From Pogonophryne albipinna (Eukaryota; Chordata; Actinopteri; Perciformes; Artedidraconidae), in contig CM053243.1 in assembly GCA_028583405.1 (NCBI GenBank), forward strand, positions 30,059,632 through 30,123,631: 64,000 bases of DNA, in the 5' to 3' direction. Made by a program: the position numbers and the translations under genes. Of this stretch, positions 1 to 13,317 are shown in pieces (the stretch's first letter is position 1; the number at the start of each line of letters is the position of its first letter). The notes below the pieces were generated by a model. It was not told the DNA's origin, searched no databases, and saw nothing but the letters and a program-made list of their open reading frames with translations.

Positions 1-3000
1 GCTTTATTACATGTCAGCATCTCTTCCTTTGGTTTTTTGTCTGGGGGAGAGATTATGCCCCAGGCCAGAAGGGGATGCGGCAGCAGGGGGGTGAAGGAGA
101 AATGGTAGATGAGTCGATGGTGAAGATGAGGAAGAGTAGGGGGAGGAAAGCTCTGGATCTCTCATTGCTCAAACCACAGGTGTTTCTTTAATACCTTGCT
201 TTGTTGGAGGTGATGAGGAAATGAGGGGGAGGTTTTTTCCTCTTCGTCTTCCCTCCAGGACTCCGGCACATTCTCTAGATTTCTCTCCATTTTAGACAAA
301 GCCAATTTTAACTCTACTTTGGAACATATGGTGCCGCCCTCCCTCCAACGCACCCATCGCCGTGCACACAAAGGCCACTTTCTCAATATGTTCTGCCCTA
401 GCTATTACAGGATTCATAAAAAATGTAAGCGGCAGTCAAGAAAGGCTGTAGGGGAACACGAAACTCCTGAAGCGGGATCTACGCTGCAGATACAAGGAGG
501 AGATGAAAATCTCGTCTGTTTTACCATATTCATACAGAACAACACATCCACATATGGTGGGAGAAAGCTTGGTTGCCCTGTTTGTAGCTGACAGGCTGTT
601 ATGTGTGACTCACTATGTTCATATTCAACACGCTGAGCTGCTGCCACCCGCCCTGCTTCTCCTTCTCATCTCACTTGGTGATAAATACGAGTAATAAAGG
701 AGATACATTAGCCGAAGATTGTCTTTTTTCATTTAACTGGGAGACAGAGATAGATATTGATCATGCGGTGAGACCTTGTCTAGCTAGGCCAATCCATCTT
801 GCACTTCAACTAACACATCAGCGGTAATGTACAGTGCTACAGGGGGAGAATCACTCCTCGGTCTATGGATATGTTTATTCTTCACATTTTGCATAATGTT
901 ACAGATTAGACCTTTTCATGACCCTCATACAGATACCATGCCGGGCAAGTTATGCATTTTTCTCCAAAAGATCTTCTTACTACTTAGTAGTAGTGGGAAA
1001 TCGTCTGAAAAACATCTTAACATTGCTCTAAACTCTATGCCATCCAGTTTTCTGCATACATATTTTCTAATGTTTCATATTCATACTCTTTGAAACTTGG
1101 AATTCTCACTTTAGTCTAGTAATTGTTGTGCTAATAATTCCTGCAGACAGATCCTTGTAACTCATCCACCTGTGACGTGGGAACAACACCGCAACACTGA
1201 CAGTTTTCATGGTTTTAGTTTGTAGTCCTACCATAAAATAGGACACGATGATACAGAAAATAAACGTAATGTGAATACATGAATATGATCTAACTGGTTT
1301 GACAAGTGACCTGGACCCAAGAGTGCACTCTGTCAGAAAAAAAGGAGGAGTTTGCTTGGGATTTTTACAGCTTCAGCAGCAGGAAGCACCTGGGACACAA
1401 GTGACCTACCGGATGTGTCTGTCGAATCTGCTACCCAGGCGGCAGCCAAGCGTGTGTTTATGTGTGTGTATGTGTCCATGAAAGGGCTATGTTAGAATCT
1501 TGTTGACTGAGTTTGCACACCTGTCTGCATTTGCAGGACAGGCAGATCTGTTTGTGTGCAGTTGTGACTGTATGTGTAGTCTGTGTGTGTGTGTGTTTGT
1601 CTAGAGGTGTTCAGACAGCGAGGGATAGACAGAGCTCGTACACAGGTCAAGCCTGAAGGCTGCCAGGGGGATGTAAGCGCTGGGCTGTGACCACCAGGTC
1701 TTTACTGCCTCCATCCCTTCATCCCTCTTTCCTCCACATCATCCTGCTTTTTCAGAGCGAGAGAGCGGGGACACAGATGGTCTCACTCTATCAGCTAGGA
1801 CTGTCTGACAGCAGAAACATTTCCCATTTACTGATATGGCTCGATAGGCACACCTATACTTCCTACACAAAATGCTAGCAGTACATATTTAAATTCAAAA
1901 CATGACATACATTAAACATTTGTTTCACAAAACTGAATAGAAGATTCAAATCAAACTATATCCAGTGAAATTGACAGGTTGACAATGGAGTTTGTCGGTG
2001 GGACCCCTAATTGGTTTTTACAAACCTAAAAACCCAATTAAATGCAATATTTCAAGGTGTAAGATGTTGTCAGGTAAAGCTAAGTGGCCAATACAATAAT
2101 AATGTATTTAAGTTTGTTAGAAAAACAGTAAGCTCAAGTTGTTTCAAAACGTTCATCAATTTTGGGATATTTGTCAAAATGTCAGCTTCTTAATTTGCCC
2201 CATAATGTGCGCTGTAATATGCCCCCATGACCCTGAGAGAAGAAGTGAGTAAAGAAAGATGTGATTGGTCTCAATCAGCCTCTGATGCAGATGTTTGTGT
2301 TGAAGACAGATATTGTTTATTAGAATCTTATGCAAACACCAGTCACTGACAAGTTTTATCCACAAATTTCATTATTTCAATGCATGGAAATATTATTTGT
2401 AAAACGACTCTAAATAAGAGATATACTGTAAACAGATAACCAGATAGCCTGTGACAGATTAAGATGTGTGCTTTACAAAAAAAAGCTACAACTATAAATC
2501 TAGATGAGGCTCAATTTCCTAAAGAAATGCTTATCCTCCAGAGAAATATGATGGATTTCTTTATGCCTGAAAATCTATCATATTTTTTCCTCTTTAAATG
2601 CTGTTCTTTTACCCGAAGCACATTGTTTGAACTTTGCTAACTCTCACTCTTTTGCTGCTCAGAGAAGTGGGAGATACCACATTTTTGGACAGAATCCATT
2701 TTGGCTGTCAGGCAAAGGAGGAGACGTTCCACACTCATCACTGTGAAGGCATTGTGAGGCAGAAAGGAGCCATCCTGGATTTCAGCGTTATTGTCAGTCT
2801 TTGAATGATTGTGTGAATACAATATGTGTCCATGCTATAATTAGAAACTTTTTAGTGTAATTAAATATACGCTGAATTGTATAGATAATTGTTCTAAAGT
2901 ATTACATCGAAATGTAAGTGATAGGGATAAAGACAAAGTCTAATCAGTTGTTCTTTTACTTACAAATACATCTAAGAATATAGCAGAGTTTACATCCTAT

Positions 3001-5568
3001 TTTTTACATTACATTACATTTACATTATTTTTTATTTTTGGAATTATTTGCAGGCAAACATTCACGCACATGCATAGAAGTCAACTTTTATTTATCCTGC
3101 ACATATACAGGAAGATATATCTACTCATCCATCTTTTTGAGGCTGAACATAAGGGGAGTTTATTTTAATGGGCTCTTAAATGATATATAAAGCAGTAAAT
3201 CCTCATGCATGGAGAGCTGTGGAAAGCACGCTAGGACTGCCAGGTGAAAATAGAAATGGGGGGGGGGAGAGAGTCGATGTTATTTATGGGGACGATGACA
3301 CTTTTTTTCCAGTTGAGGAGACGCTGGGTGAGCTCGAAGTACACACAGATGGTAATGAGGAGACGTCTGTTGGGAGAAGTTTCCACTCTCCAGTTAATTG
3401 TGGAACAGTGACACACATTTGTACGCATATATAAATACGCTCGGTAGCCAAATACAACGAGAGAGGGGCACCAAACACTCCCACTGCTTAATATTTGCTA
3501 CATTATCAGAGAAACAATAATGAGAAGTAATGATCTGAAAAGGAAAAAAAAATTCTAATGACACACCTTGAACATTTGAGTTATTTGCATTTCCTGCCTT
3601 GAGAACATCTTTACGGCCCCTAACTTGAAACTACCCTTCTAGTATTTCAGTGCAGCTATAAGTCGCCTTTAAATAAATACTGTTCACACTGATATACCAA
3701 ACTTCACTTGCTATATGTAGAGCAGCTGCAAAGCAAAGCTGATGGGTGTCAGAGATCACATTCATGCCCCATATCTTAAAAGGCCATATTGATATTCCAT
3801 GTCCATCAAAGTGTCTGGTCATGACAGATGATTGATGCGTTTCTGTGGCAGTGGTTAGGAACAGAGCCTGGGGAGACACGGGGGCAGCATTGAGTGAGCA
3901 AGCCGGCCTGAATAACACAGAACTCCATTTACCCACAACACAAGACAGATCACTCCGCTGGCCCCGGCCTTAACTACTGCGCACGTATATGTGAGTGTCA
4001 TTGTTGATGGATTCATACGGAAAATGCAGATGGGGAATACGTTAATGCCTGGATGATTCTGTGAACAGCATTTGAAACGTTGAGTAATTATGTATCCATT
4101 TGGCTGAGCTGCAGATACTACTGGTTTCTATAGCACTTTAAATAATTGTTAATATTTAGTATTCTGGAGACATCGCGCAGCCCACTAGATTAATTATTCA
4201 CAAAAACCATTACATGCATGTGATCCATGTCTGGGTCCCTATGCAAAATGGACAACCAGGCTCTGGCTTTTATAATTACAATAATTTGTTATTGATGTTT
4301 GCATAAAGTCAGCATATGGAGTATACAATATTAATGCATAGAGGAACAATTCAATCATATCTACGGTGTTGGAAGGTAGGATATTGCAAAAAGCATGCAG
4401 TAGTCCATCTTTGCAAGAATATGGAATATTGAAAGTATTACTTAAGTATCCATCACCCAAGATTTCTTATTAGCTTGACAGCCTCCACATGGGCAGCTTT
4501 CCAGTTGATGAAAGCTTTTTTGAACATATTTGGATGCATCTGTTTGGCTGTACCTGAGGCCATTCTGTCTTATATGAAAAAGAGGCGACATGTCACTTGA
4601 AATTGTTTTGATAAATATTTAAGTACAGCAGAGCCCAAAGGGATCAAAGTGAGCCAATGCAACACATGGTCAAATTAAAAAAAAGTGTGAGAGAGGGGCA
4701 GTAAACACAGATATGAACCTACAGTAGTCAACATGTTTACGCCTGTCTCTGTGAAGACACTGGTCAGCCATTTGAAATGTAGCATGATATCGTTTCTATA
4801 CAGATGCATTATCCTTACCTGTAAATAAAATCTCTGTAGGGTAATTTGTGAATTTGTACTCCATAAAAGTTATATTTTAATTGTATTATTTGTTTTCAGT
4901 CAGGTCCTTGAAGTACATTGTCTCTGTGTCAGAGCCTAACATGATAACAGTCTGAAGTCTATTCCTGCTTCTCTGTATCTGAGTCTGATCTTTAACCTGT
5001 TCCTGTGTCTGAGCCTGAGATATTTCTGCCTGTCAGTTGGCTCTTGCTTATTAACATAATGCGAACCAAATATTAAAACAGAAAGTTACAATCCTCAATA
5101 TAATGAGGTATTCTGTTAGACTGTGTGGTTGGTATATGTGCCCTCTCTGTCAAACCATGGCATTCAGTTGTTGCTAAATTAGCAGCCGTTGATGTCGTCC
5201 TAGTCAATGTTAACGGTTGTGCAAGGGCATGATGTGCCAACAATAGGTTACTTGTTCATTTGACCAAAAAGTGTGAGTTTATATCCTTTTTTTGATGTGG
5301 TATATCCTATTTAGAGCATAGTTTAACACACAAACAACACACATTGTCTTTTAATTCAATCATCAAATAAACTACTGATGGACACCACACTGTTTCGTAA
5401 CACAAACCTTGTTGTGAAAAGAATGAATCGAAAAATAGCTTAATGGTTTTTAAAAGTAAAACGCCAAACATTACTCTTTTAAAATGACATCTGAGCCAAT
5501 GTCTGTCCATCTGCCCAAGCTTGATTCTGTTCATCTGTACAAGCCTACAGTACATACAGTATATATAT
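1..5568. other. non-coding stretch, no gene recognised
   Basis: All reading frames are short and none resembles a known protein. There are only minor low-complexity features: a short GT run near 1579-1596, an ACATT-type run near 3004-3030 and a G run near 3257. It reads as intergenic or intronic vertebrate DNA. No RNA gene was seen. Confidence 0.6.
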
Positions 5569-6136
5569 CAGTGGCGAGCCGTCAGGGCCCTCTAGGCCCT
5601 CTGTGAGGGCCTAAGATATTCTAAAAAATAATATTTGAAAACATTAAAAAAAAAACATTTTTTTTAAATATTATTTTTTATATTTTTTTGTTGTTACATT
5701 TTTCATTAGTTTTACCAAAATAACTTGATTTAATTGTATTTAAAATAATGTTTCCAAATAAATAAATCCTTCGAATCTGCCTGTTCAGTTTCTGTTGGAA
5801 TGTGAAGGATTAAATGCCGTCTCTGCGAGTTATGTGAAGACGGGAGAGCTTGTTGGTCCCTCTCTACATTCACAGAGGGCCAGCTACAGTAACTCAATGA
5901 GAGAGTAATGTCAAAAGACAGTACAATTGACCAATCATATCTTCCCTCTAAATGGGCGGGCTTTATTTTCGCGGACCTTATGACAAGTTCCGCCCGCTGT
6001 GAGGTCTATGCAAGTAGTACGGGCCGCTGTTTTGATAATCCGCTGAAGTATACGCTGTGACGTAATAACTCTTCTTTTTTTTCGAGGGAAGGGGGGGGTC
6101 AGAGGGCCTAGGTATAAAAGTCACGGCTCGCCACTG
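5569..6136. mobile_element. non-autonomous hAT-like element (568 bp)
   Basis: The element opens with CAGTGGCGAGCCGT (5569-5582) and closes with the exact reverse complement (6123-6136), giving a 14-bp perfect terminal inverted repeat. CAGTG fits the YARNG start typical of hAT ends. The flanking 8-mers are ATATATAT on the left and CTATATAT on the right. They match at 7 of 8 positions, but both are low-complexity, so the target duplication is only weakly supported. The inside is partly AT-rich (5610-5760) with a GC-richer part (5940-6060), and it has no transposase frame. A short internal repeat of GAGGGCCTA-like sequence lies near both ends. Inference: a deletion derivative moved by a hAT transposase encoded elsewhere. 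Confidence 0.8.

Positions 6137-6137
<1 letters not shown>

Positions 6138-6175
<38 letters not shown>
6138..6175. repeat. (TA)n microsatellite
   Basis: A 38-bp alternating TA run directly abuts the right end of the hAT-like element at 5569-6136. A shorter TA run lies at its left edge, as expected if the element inserted into a TA tract. Confidence 0.9.
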
Positions 6176-6176
<1 letters not shown>

Positions 6177-9100
6177 GTATATCCCTTCTTCAGAGAGTGC
6201 TCCAGTTTCTCCATCAAACCAATCATGTGAACTACAATCCATTGCCTTGAAGTGCAATTTCCCTTTTTAGAGCCTCTGAATGTTAAGTACGCCTTTTCAG
6301 TTTGTCTCAAGCTGTTCTCCACAGAAGTGTCCAGGAGTTTCCTCTTCAAGTACATTAATCCAACTTTTAGTAATTCTGAGCCGTTTCATCTACAGTGGTT
6401 CAGCTTTCCATGGGGTGTTTCACCTGCCGCTCCTGCCTTGGCATTTTAAGTCTTTCTGCCAGGCCACCTCCTGCCAACAGTCCTACTTTCAGAAACCCTC
6501 AAGGCCCCATTATGTCCTGAACTTATTTAAGTCCTCGAGTGCACAAGGAGGCCTCACAATGTCAGTTGTTTCTATCCAGATGGCTGTTGCAAGATTGGGA
6601 ATCAGGATTGGTTGTACACCCAAAACTTGCATCTTCGGGTTTACATCCCCAGTCTAGATTTTTTGGGGGCTCTTTCTGGTGTTATCCTCCTTCATGTGCA
6701 TCTGTCCATGTTCACTTATAGAATGCATTGTATCCTCTATGTGAAGCTACCGTGGCTTGTCCTTGGGGTCTCAGTGCTCAGACCTGGGCTATGTGTCATA
6801 GCCTCGATCGTCAATGCCCTTGAGTTTTCAACATCCTCTACCTTTCTTTTTCCACTCTCAGTGTGTCAACTCAGGATTCTTCCATTTCCTGTCCAAGCCG
6901 ACCTGCCCTCTATTTGCCCACAGTGACTTTCCCTCCTCTAGAGATCACATGACTCAGTCACCTGCCTTCCCAGCTGCTCCTCATCAGCCCCTGAGTGTAC
7001 CTAGATGTCAGTTTTCAGAGACTCTTTTTGCCAGATGGTCTTTGTTGCCAATTAAGCTGCCATGGCATTCCAGCCGTCCCTAGTACCACCTGTTTGCCTC
7101 TTACCTGCTTGCATCCTGTTCTTGCCTGATCACTTGTTGCCAACATGCCTCATCCTCGCTGGAATTGTTCACCTAATTTAATTGCCTGAAAGCTCTAACT
7201 CTTTGTCGACAAGGATATCTTAGGCACTGCTGTGCTTTAAAGTGTAAACCAGTGTTTGAACAGCAAACGGTTAAAAAAAGAATGATCTCAAAATGCACAA
7301 TATTTTGTGCACCTTGGTTGTCTGTTTAGTTGTACGTGTTCAGTTATTTTAACATAAGCAATTAGCTTTTTTCAGGGACAGACTCTATGAACCACATAAA
7401 TCCATACTAACTTAAACAAATCTCAACCATAAATACCTGTTCTCACTGGCTCCCACACAAATATAGTGTACACAGACCTAGCAAGGTCATATGGAAAGAA
7501 CTGTGAGAAGAAGATAGTCTTTGGGTGTGTATATGGGTAAATGTAAATGAGAGACATGGGAGGGGAAAGGCAGCATATCGATGAGTTGAAGTAAAAGAAA
7601 AGAAACTCAAGAGAAGTGTCAAGACAAAGCTATCCCTTACTAAGCCAAAACACCCCAATGCATTTATCTCTGCATATAAACTAATTTTTTCAATGACAGA
7701 TTTCTGTACAGCCTTAATTTGAGCCCGTTATTCCTGACACAATACGGTACTGATAGAGCTGACCTAGTGAGGCAGAAATGATGGTATTTTGCAATTGATA
7801 ATGATCAAGTTGTTACCTTGACAGGGATTATTCCCTCCAACAATGCCTTACTGAGAAAGCACAAGTATAGCTTCCTTCAGATCAATTGATCTTCGGTAGG
7901 TAGAAAGTATTTGTGGAAGCGCTGCTTCCCACAGTCATTGGTTTTAGCAACAGAGCTGTAATTAACATAGCTCGATATTGAGTGTTACCTTAGCCATGAT
8001 AAATAACACTAGCTTTATCTCACACACTCCTTTTCCCTAATTGAATCAACAGAGACATTGACATTTTTTTGTTCTTGCTGAACAGGACATTCGATTTACT
8101 CCTCTGTCAGATGGTGAGAAAAGCCTTAGGGATGAAGGTGGTCAGGTGACCTTGAGGGTGTTGTATAATGAAATGACCTTGACTCAGAAAACAATGAGGG
8201 GCAGACAGAGGAAAACACAGTTTGATATAAATGCTTAGGGGATATACTATGACTTTTCTTTTTATGCTGCATTGACATTCTTGTTTGCATTAAACATGTT
8301 GAATAAAACTCAAGTAAAATAAAGTCAAAATCTTTATTTATTTATTAGGTAGGTCTTATTTAAGAATCTATATGCATTTTATCCCACTCAGATAATTACC
8401 CTGTGAGAATACCAGCTGAAATTAGCCAATGGTTTCAGAAAATGTGTGTCTTGCATCATTTAATTGAAAATGAGGGTCCAACTCTCACAGAGACACTTCC
8501 AAATAATTGTTTCGGCAACATTTCCATTTTAGCCTGCAGTGCCAAAACATTTTAAATCTTTGATTAGAATAATTATATATAAATCAGGCACTTATCCAAG
8601 TTCAGTTATAACAGTTTAGTAAAAAAAAACAGGTGATAGAAAAATTATTCTTAACATCTTCTGATATTGAATACAGCTAAAATCCTTTCCACTGTGCTAT
8701 GGTGTTCTTGTTGTTAAGATAGACTAGTTTGGAGCATTCGTTATGACAGAATTATTATTCATGTGAATTCACCATGATACTCAACAGCGGGAATAACTAT
8801 CTTGTTGATCTAGTTGCTTTAATATCACAAGTGGCATTTGTGAGCACTTCCCACGCCAGTAGGATGTCACTACAAGGTCAATGAACTATAATGGGCTGAA
8901 CTGGGATGCTGAGTGCCAAATTATGCAGTTATCTCATGATAACAAAATTATAGACCTCTTCTCACACATGATGTGTCACGGAGGATCCGTTGCAAACTGC
9001 AAGTGGTCCAACAGCAAAAAATAAAAAAAATAACTCCTTTCCAAATTTGAATTAGCCAATCTGAACTCAGTATAGTATCAACAAAAACCAGCTATGGCTA

Positions 9101-9659
9101 TGTTAACTAACCAGTGATGTGAACAACCTTACTTTAGGTTTGAATGTTTTTAATGTATTCACCTCTTTCAGACTACAGTCTTAGCTTTAACGGGGCCCTC
9201 TCTTCCTGTTTAGATGCCTGGATTTCATTACATCCTATTTAAAACCACACTGGAATTCAAATGTCTGCGAAGGAGGAGCTGTTTGCATACTCAACAATAC
9301 GGGGAATTTCAATCCCACATTTCGCTCAGATCCAACCTACAATTAGTGGAGTGTTTGGTTGCGTCAAGTGGGAAGAGGAGCAACAGTTCAACAACATGCT
9401 TGGAGATCCATTGATGCAGAACAAAAAATACCTCAAAGGAGCCAGTGCTAAAATTACGGAGCTTTAAATAAAGGAGTGATGCCACAACAACCTGCTTTTC
9501 TCATACTTGTGCCTTTAGATCTGGAAACCCTATTTACAGTACCACAAGTATGCACAGGAAATGGTTATATAACATGGCAGAAGCTGTGGCAGCATGCAGA
9601 AAGAAGCCAGCCTGCACAAAGACAGATACCATCATTTATATACAATACGATATATATAT
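6176..9659. other. non-coding stretch
   Basis: No gene was recognised. The first kilobase (about 6180-7150) is richer in C and T on the plus strand and carries an open frame of 125 codons (6280-6657) with no recognisable motif. The rest is ordinary AT-rich DNA. The C/T-rich part could be an old repeat, but I cannot assign it. Confidence 0.5.
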
Positions 9660-9974
9660 TAGGGCTGTCAAACGATTAAAATGTTTAATCAGATTAATCA
9701 CAGCTTAAAAATTAATTGATCATGATTAATCACTATGTCTATGTCTAAAATATGCCATTTCTTTATGTATATTGTTGTGGGAATGGAAAGATAAATGAAA
9801 GAAGGCGGGTATCCATTTAACATACAGTATGTATGTATGTTTATTATAACTAGGGCTGTCAGTCGATTAAAATAGTTAATCGCGATTAATCGCAAATTAA
9901 TCGCACATTTTTTATCTGTTCTAAATGTTCCTTAGAGGGATATTTTTCAAGTTTGTAATACTCTTATCAACATA

Positions 9975-10232
9975 CACTGAACAAAAATATAAATGCAACA
10001 CTTTTGTTTTTGTGTTTGTTTTAATCATGCTGTCTAATCAGCATCTTGATATGCCACACCTGTGAGGTGGGATGGATTATCTCGGCAAAGGAGAAGTGCT
10101 CACTATCACAGATTTTTTCAGATTTGTGAAAAATATTTGAGAGAAATGGTTATTTTGTGTATATAGAAAATGTTTTAGATCTGAAAAATGGGAGCAAAAA
10201 CAAAAGTGTTGCATTTATATTTTTGTTCAGTG
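9975..10232. mobile_element. 258-bp MITE with 38-bp perfect TIRs and TA target site
   Basis: The element starts CACTGAACAAAAATATAAAT at 9975, and its first 38 bases are repeated as an exact reverse complement at 10195-10232. TA dinucleotides sit immediately outside both ends (9973-9974, 10233-10234), as expected for the Tc1/mariner superfamily. It has no coding capacity. The perfect TIR identity suggests recent mobility or strong constraint. It is nested inside the 9851-11379 element, so it arrived later. Confidence 0.88.
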
Positions 10233-10414
10233 TATGAGTGGACAAATATGCTTTATGCAAATGTTTGTTTATTATCATTTGATCAATGACAAATATTCTC
10301 ATGAATATTAAACATAACAACCTCTGAACATTACAAATATCCGCCTCAATTCAACCTGGAACCTCTCTCATACAATACAATAATACAAAGTGTGTGTGTG
10401 TGGCCTAGCATTAT

Positions 10415-10660
10415 TATACTTGTGGGGACCTAAATCTGTTTACACAGTCACGTGTGGGGACTCGCCTCCCTTATGGGGACAAATTGGAGGTCCCCATGAG
10501 GGGAATCATTAATTTTAGGGTGAAGACTTGGTTAGGTTTAGGATTAGGGTTAGGGTAAGGTTAAGGGTAAGGGTTAGGCATGTGTTGGTTATGGTTAAGG
10601 TTAGTTAAGTCTTCAGGAAATGCATGTAAGTCAATGTAATGTCCCCTGAAGTGATGTATA
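10415..10660. repeat. GGGGAC-ended repeat with telomere-like core
   Basis: The ends are imperfect inverted repeats built on TATACTTGTGGGGAC and GTCCCCTGAAGTGATGTATA, with further GGGGAC and GTCCCC words inside. The core at 10541-10579 is made of TTAGGG, TAAGGG and TTAAGG variants. From memory, this arrangement, usually followed by a GT tract as here, is a common dispersed repeat in teleosts. No gene is present. Confidence 0.65.
10541..10579 (+). repeat. degenerate interstitial telomere-like repeat
   Basis: About six imperfect copies of the vertebrate telomere hexamer on the plus strand, including an exact TTAGGGTTAGGG core. They are embedded in the GGGGAC-ended repeat rather than at a chromosome end. 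Confidence 0.8.
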
Positions 10661-10664
10661 CATG

Positions 10665-10814
<150 letters not shown>

Positions 10815-11399
10815 AGAGACACTGTGATGGATCGTTGGAGCTATGTGCAACTCAAGGCATATGCTCGAACGGGAGCTGCCTGGACGCTGCATCATGTTGC
10901 GCGTACTATCCGTGCTGAGTGTGCTGACTCTTCATACAATGTCCCGCTGTCTGGCTACCTGCATAAAGTCAAGTGCTCGGCGCAGTTGTCGGCGAAATGT
11001 CGCTCCTCTGTTTTCATTGAAACAGCTCCTTATATCCGTTAGCAGCTAGCTAACACCAGATGCTAACAACAACAATACACGTAAGGTGTGCCCGTTCTCT
11101 CTCTCTCGCTCGCGCCACATATACACACACCCTCCCGGTCCTCCCGATGGCCAGTCGGTGCCTGCCGGTGAGCGTGGAAGTGTGGTCTGCCGCAAGCGGA
11201 TGGCAGGAGCGGGGATGTCAGCATCAGCTTGTAGATGGTATTTTAAACTCGATGCGCTCTGAAACTACGGGGCAGCCGAGGACAAAAAATACATATGCGT
11301 TAATCGCATTAAAATAATTAGTGGCGTTTTTGTTGTTGTTGCGTTAACGCGTTAGTAACGCGTTAACTTGACAGCCCTAATATATATATAGATATATAT

Positions 11400-11490
11400 T
11401 AGTGCTGTCAAAATTATCGCGTTAACGGCGGTAATTAATTTTTTTAATTAATTGCGTTAAAATATTTAACGCATTTAACGCATGTGCAGA
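11400..11490 (+). mobile_element. third hAT-like left terminus
   Basis: TAGTGCTGTCAAAATTATCG at 11400 resembles the two TAGGGCTGTCA ends nearby and is followed by the same kind of TTAACG-rich subterminal sequence. No partner right end was found, so the element is truncated or its end was lost in the rearrangement that follows. A further hAT-like start, CAGGGGTGCACATAACTGG, lies at 11812, also without a visible partner. Confidence 0.45.
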
Positions 11491-11927
11491 ATGGCCCGCC
11501 CCATATATCCCACCAGTGGCAGCGCCAGGGTATGGCTGGGGTAGACTACACCCATACCAAGAAATGGCTTAGCCCCACCATGAAAAATGATGTTAAAGTA
11601 AGCAAAATAAAGTCCGCCAACTCGCGCGGAGTAAATTGCACAGACAGCAGTTAGTAAGATTGATTTCAGTAGCCACTTGTCTGGAAATACCGAAGACCAG
11701 AAACGGGTTTGAAAACTTTTGTCACGTAGTGATCGTCTTCCCAATAGAACATCTTTGATAATGTCGGTGTTGTTGCAGGAAGTCCCGACGGAGAATACTT
11801 TTGCTGTAGTACAGGGGTGCACATAACTGGTACGCAGGTTATGTGCGTAATCTGAAACTTGTGTCACAAAGCGCATTTGCGTACCGACGTACTTGTGAAG
11901 CTTTTCCAGAAGGCGGTTAGATCACTG

Positions 11928-12602
11928 TGTTGCAGTATAACTTGAGTCATGACAACTGGCGACATTCTATTATTTTCGTCATAGGAATCCGGGGCGTGTA
12001 CATTGAGAACCCATTGTTGACTTACCATGTCGATCGCCTCGTTTGTCGTTTACGTTCATCTTTTGCTATATCTGCCTTCCTAAGATCACTTTGATGCACA
12101 TTCAGTACTCGTATGTGAGGTTGTGGGTGAGAGGTCGATATCGTGACGCTTACAGGGAGGTATCGAACATTACAAAGTAGGTGACTGTGTGGATGCCTGT
12201 TCAAAATATTGCAAACTTGAATAAATCATTTAAATTATATATTTGTGTCCGACTTTCATTTGTACATTGTTCTTAATGTGATGTATAGTAGCTTTGATAG
12301 CTGTCCATACCTTCAGACAGCCTAAAAGTAAAACACAAGTTGTTTATTCACAGCCCGAACGCTCATCGACATGACTGGATGACATGACAAGTTGTGATCA
12401 GCTCCGATTAAATTGTGATATCAATGCTGTACCTATTCTCCAGGGAGCACGTTTTTTTTATGAAATACCTGTATCCCTCTCATCACAACAAGACTCTACA
12501 CTGTGCAGGAAAAACAATTACATACATGAAAATAACCTTGATGCATGGGAATGAATCACACAAACTATCTTCCGTGGCTATACTGATATGTCACAGTAAC
12601 GG
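11928..12602 (+). repeat. left arm of a permuted inverted duplication (blocks A-B-C)
   Basis: Three blocks in this arm recur in inverse orientation 0.7-2 kb downstream: A 11928-12147, B 12261-12380 and C about 12374-12602. Identity is high by eye over each block. The downstream order is B', C', A' rather than the C', B', A' expected of a simple palindrome. No coding function is recognised. Confidence 0.8.
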
Positions 12603-13099
12603 TAAACTTGTAACCCGAAATTAAATGGTGTTTTGTTTTTGAACCATTTACCAACATCGCAAGACATTCTGACACCAGAGAAATTGTGCGGGTAGATTAG
12701 TAAACCTGGTGTTTACCCTTCAGGCTCATCAAGATCCAGGCTGTCGGATGTTCTTTTCCCCATGACCCCATTATTACACGGCCATACTAAACAAACTACA
12801 GAGCCCATTCCGTGTTCCTGTTATTGTTTACTTCCTCTCTGCCTTCTTCTGGTGATTTATCTGACGTTCAGCGCTCCGTCTTTTAACCTCTTTTGCTTTC
12901 TCTTTCTTGATCCTCCTTAGCAACCTTCATTGTAGTCATCGACAGTGGTCTGTACTACTGTATTAACAACGTGTCACATGTTCAATGAATCAGAATCGAG
13001 TATTCAACTAAGCCGTGTAATAAAAGTTGTGAGTAGCCGTAATGGCCTACACAGTTGTTATGCTATACCACATTGTCCTTCACTGGATGTATAATGAGC

Positions 13100-13311
13100 T
13101 GCACTAAACTACATTTTAGCATTTAAAATACTTAGCCATTCTTTTAAGGTTATTTTGGTAAAGTAACTCAAAAGTAGGCTAATATAAAAGTAGTGTAAGT
13201 CATTACATTTCAGAGACAGTAATATTGTAATGTAACGTAGCCTATTACTTAAAAAAGACAGTAATAAGTAATGTACTGTATTACATTTTGGAAGTAACTT
13301 GCCCAACACTG
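13100..13311. mobile_element. right-end relic of a CAGTGTTGGG-type hAT element
   Basis: The segment is full of TAAGTAATG / GTAACG-like words and ends AACTTGCCCAACACTG at 13311. That is the same terminal signature as the hAT element at 42938-43934. The left end could not be located. It sits in the centre of the inverted duplication. Confidence 0.5.
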
Positions 13312-13317
13312 CAGATG

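Noticed and set aside
6280..6657. 125-codon plus-strand frame
   Set aside because: No recognised domain, overlapping frames of similar length in the same C/T-rich sequence, and no splice or promoter context.
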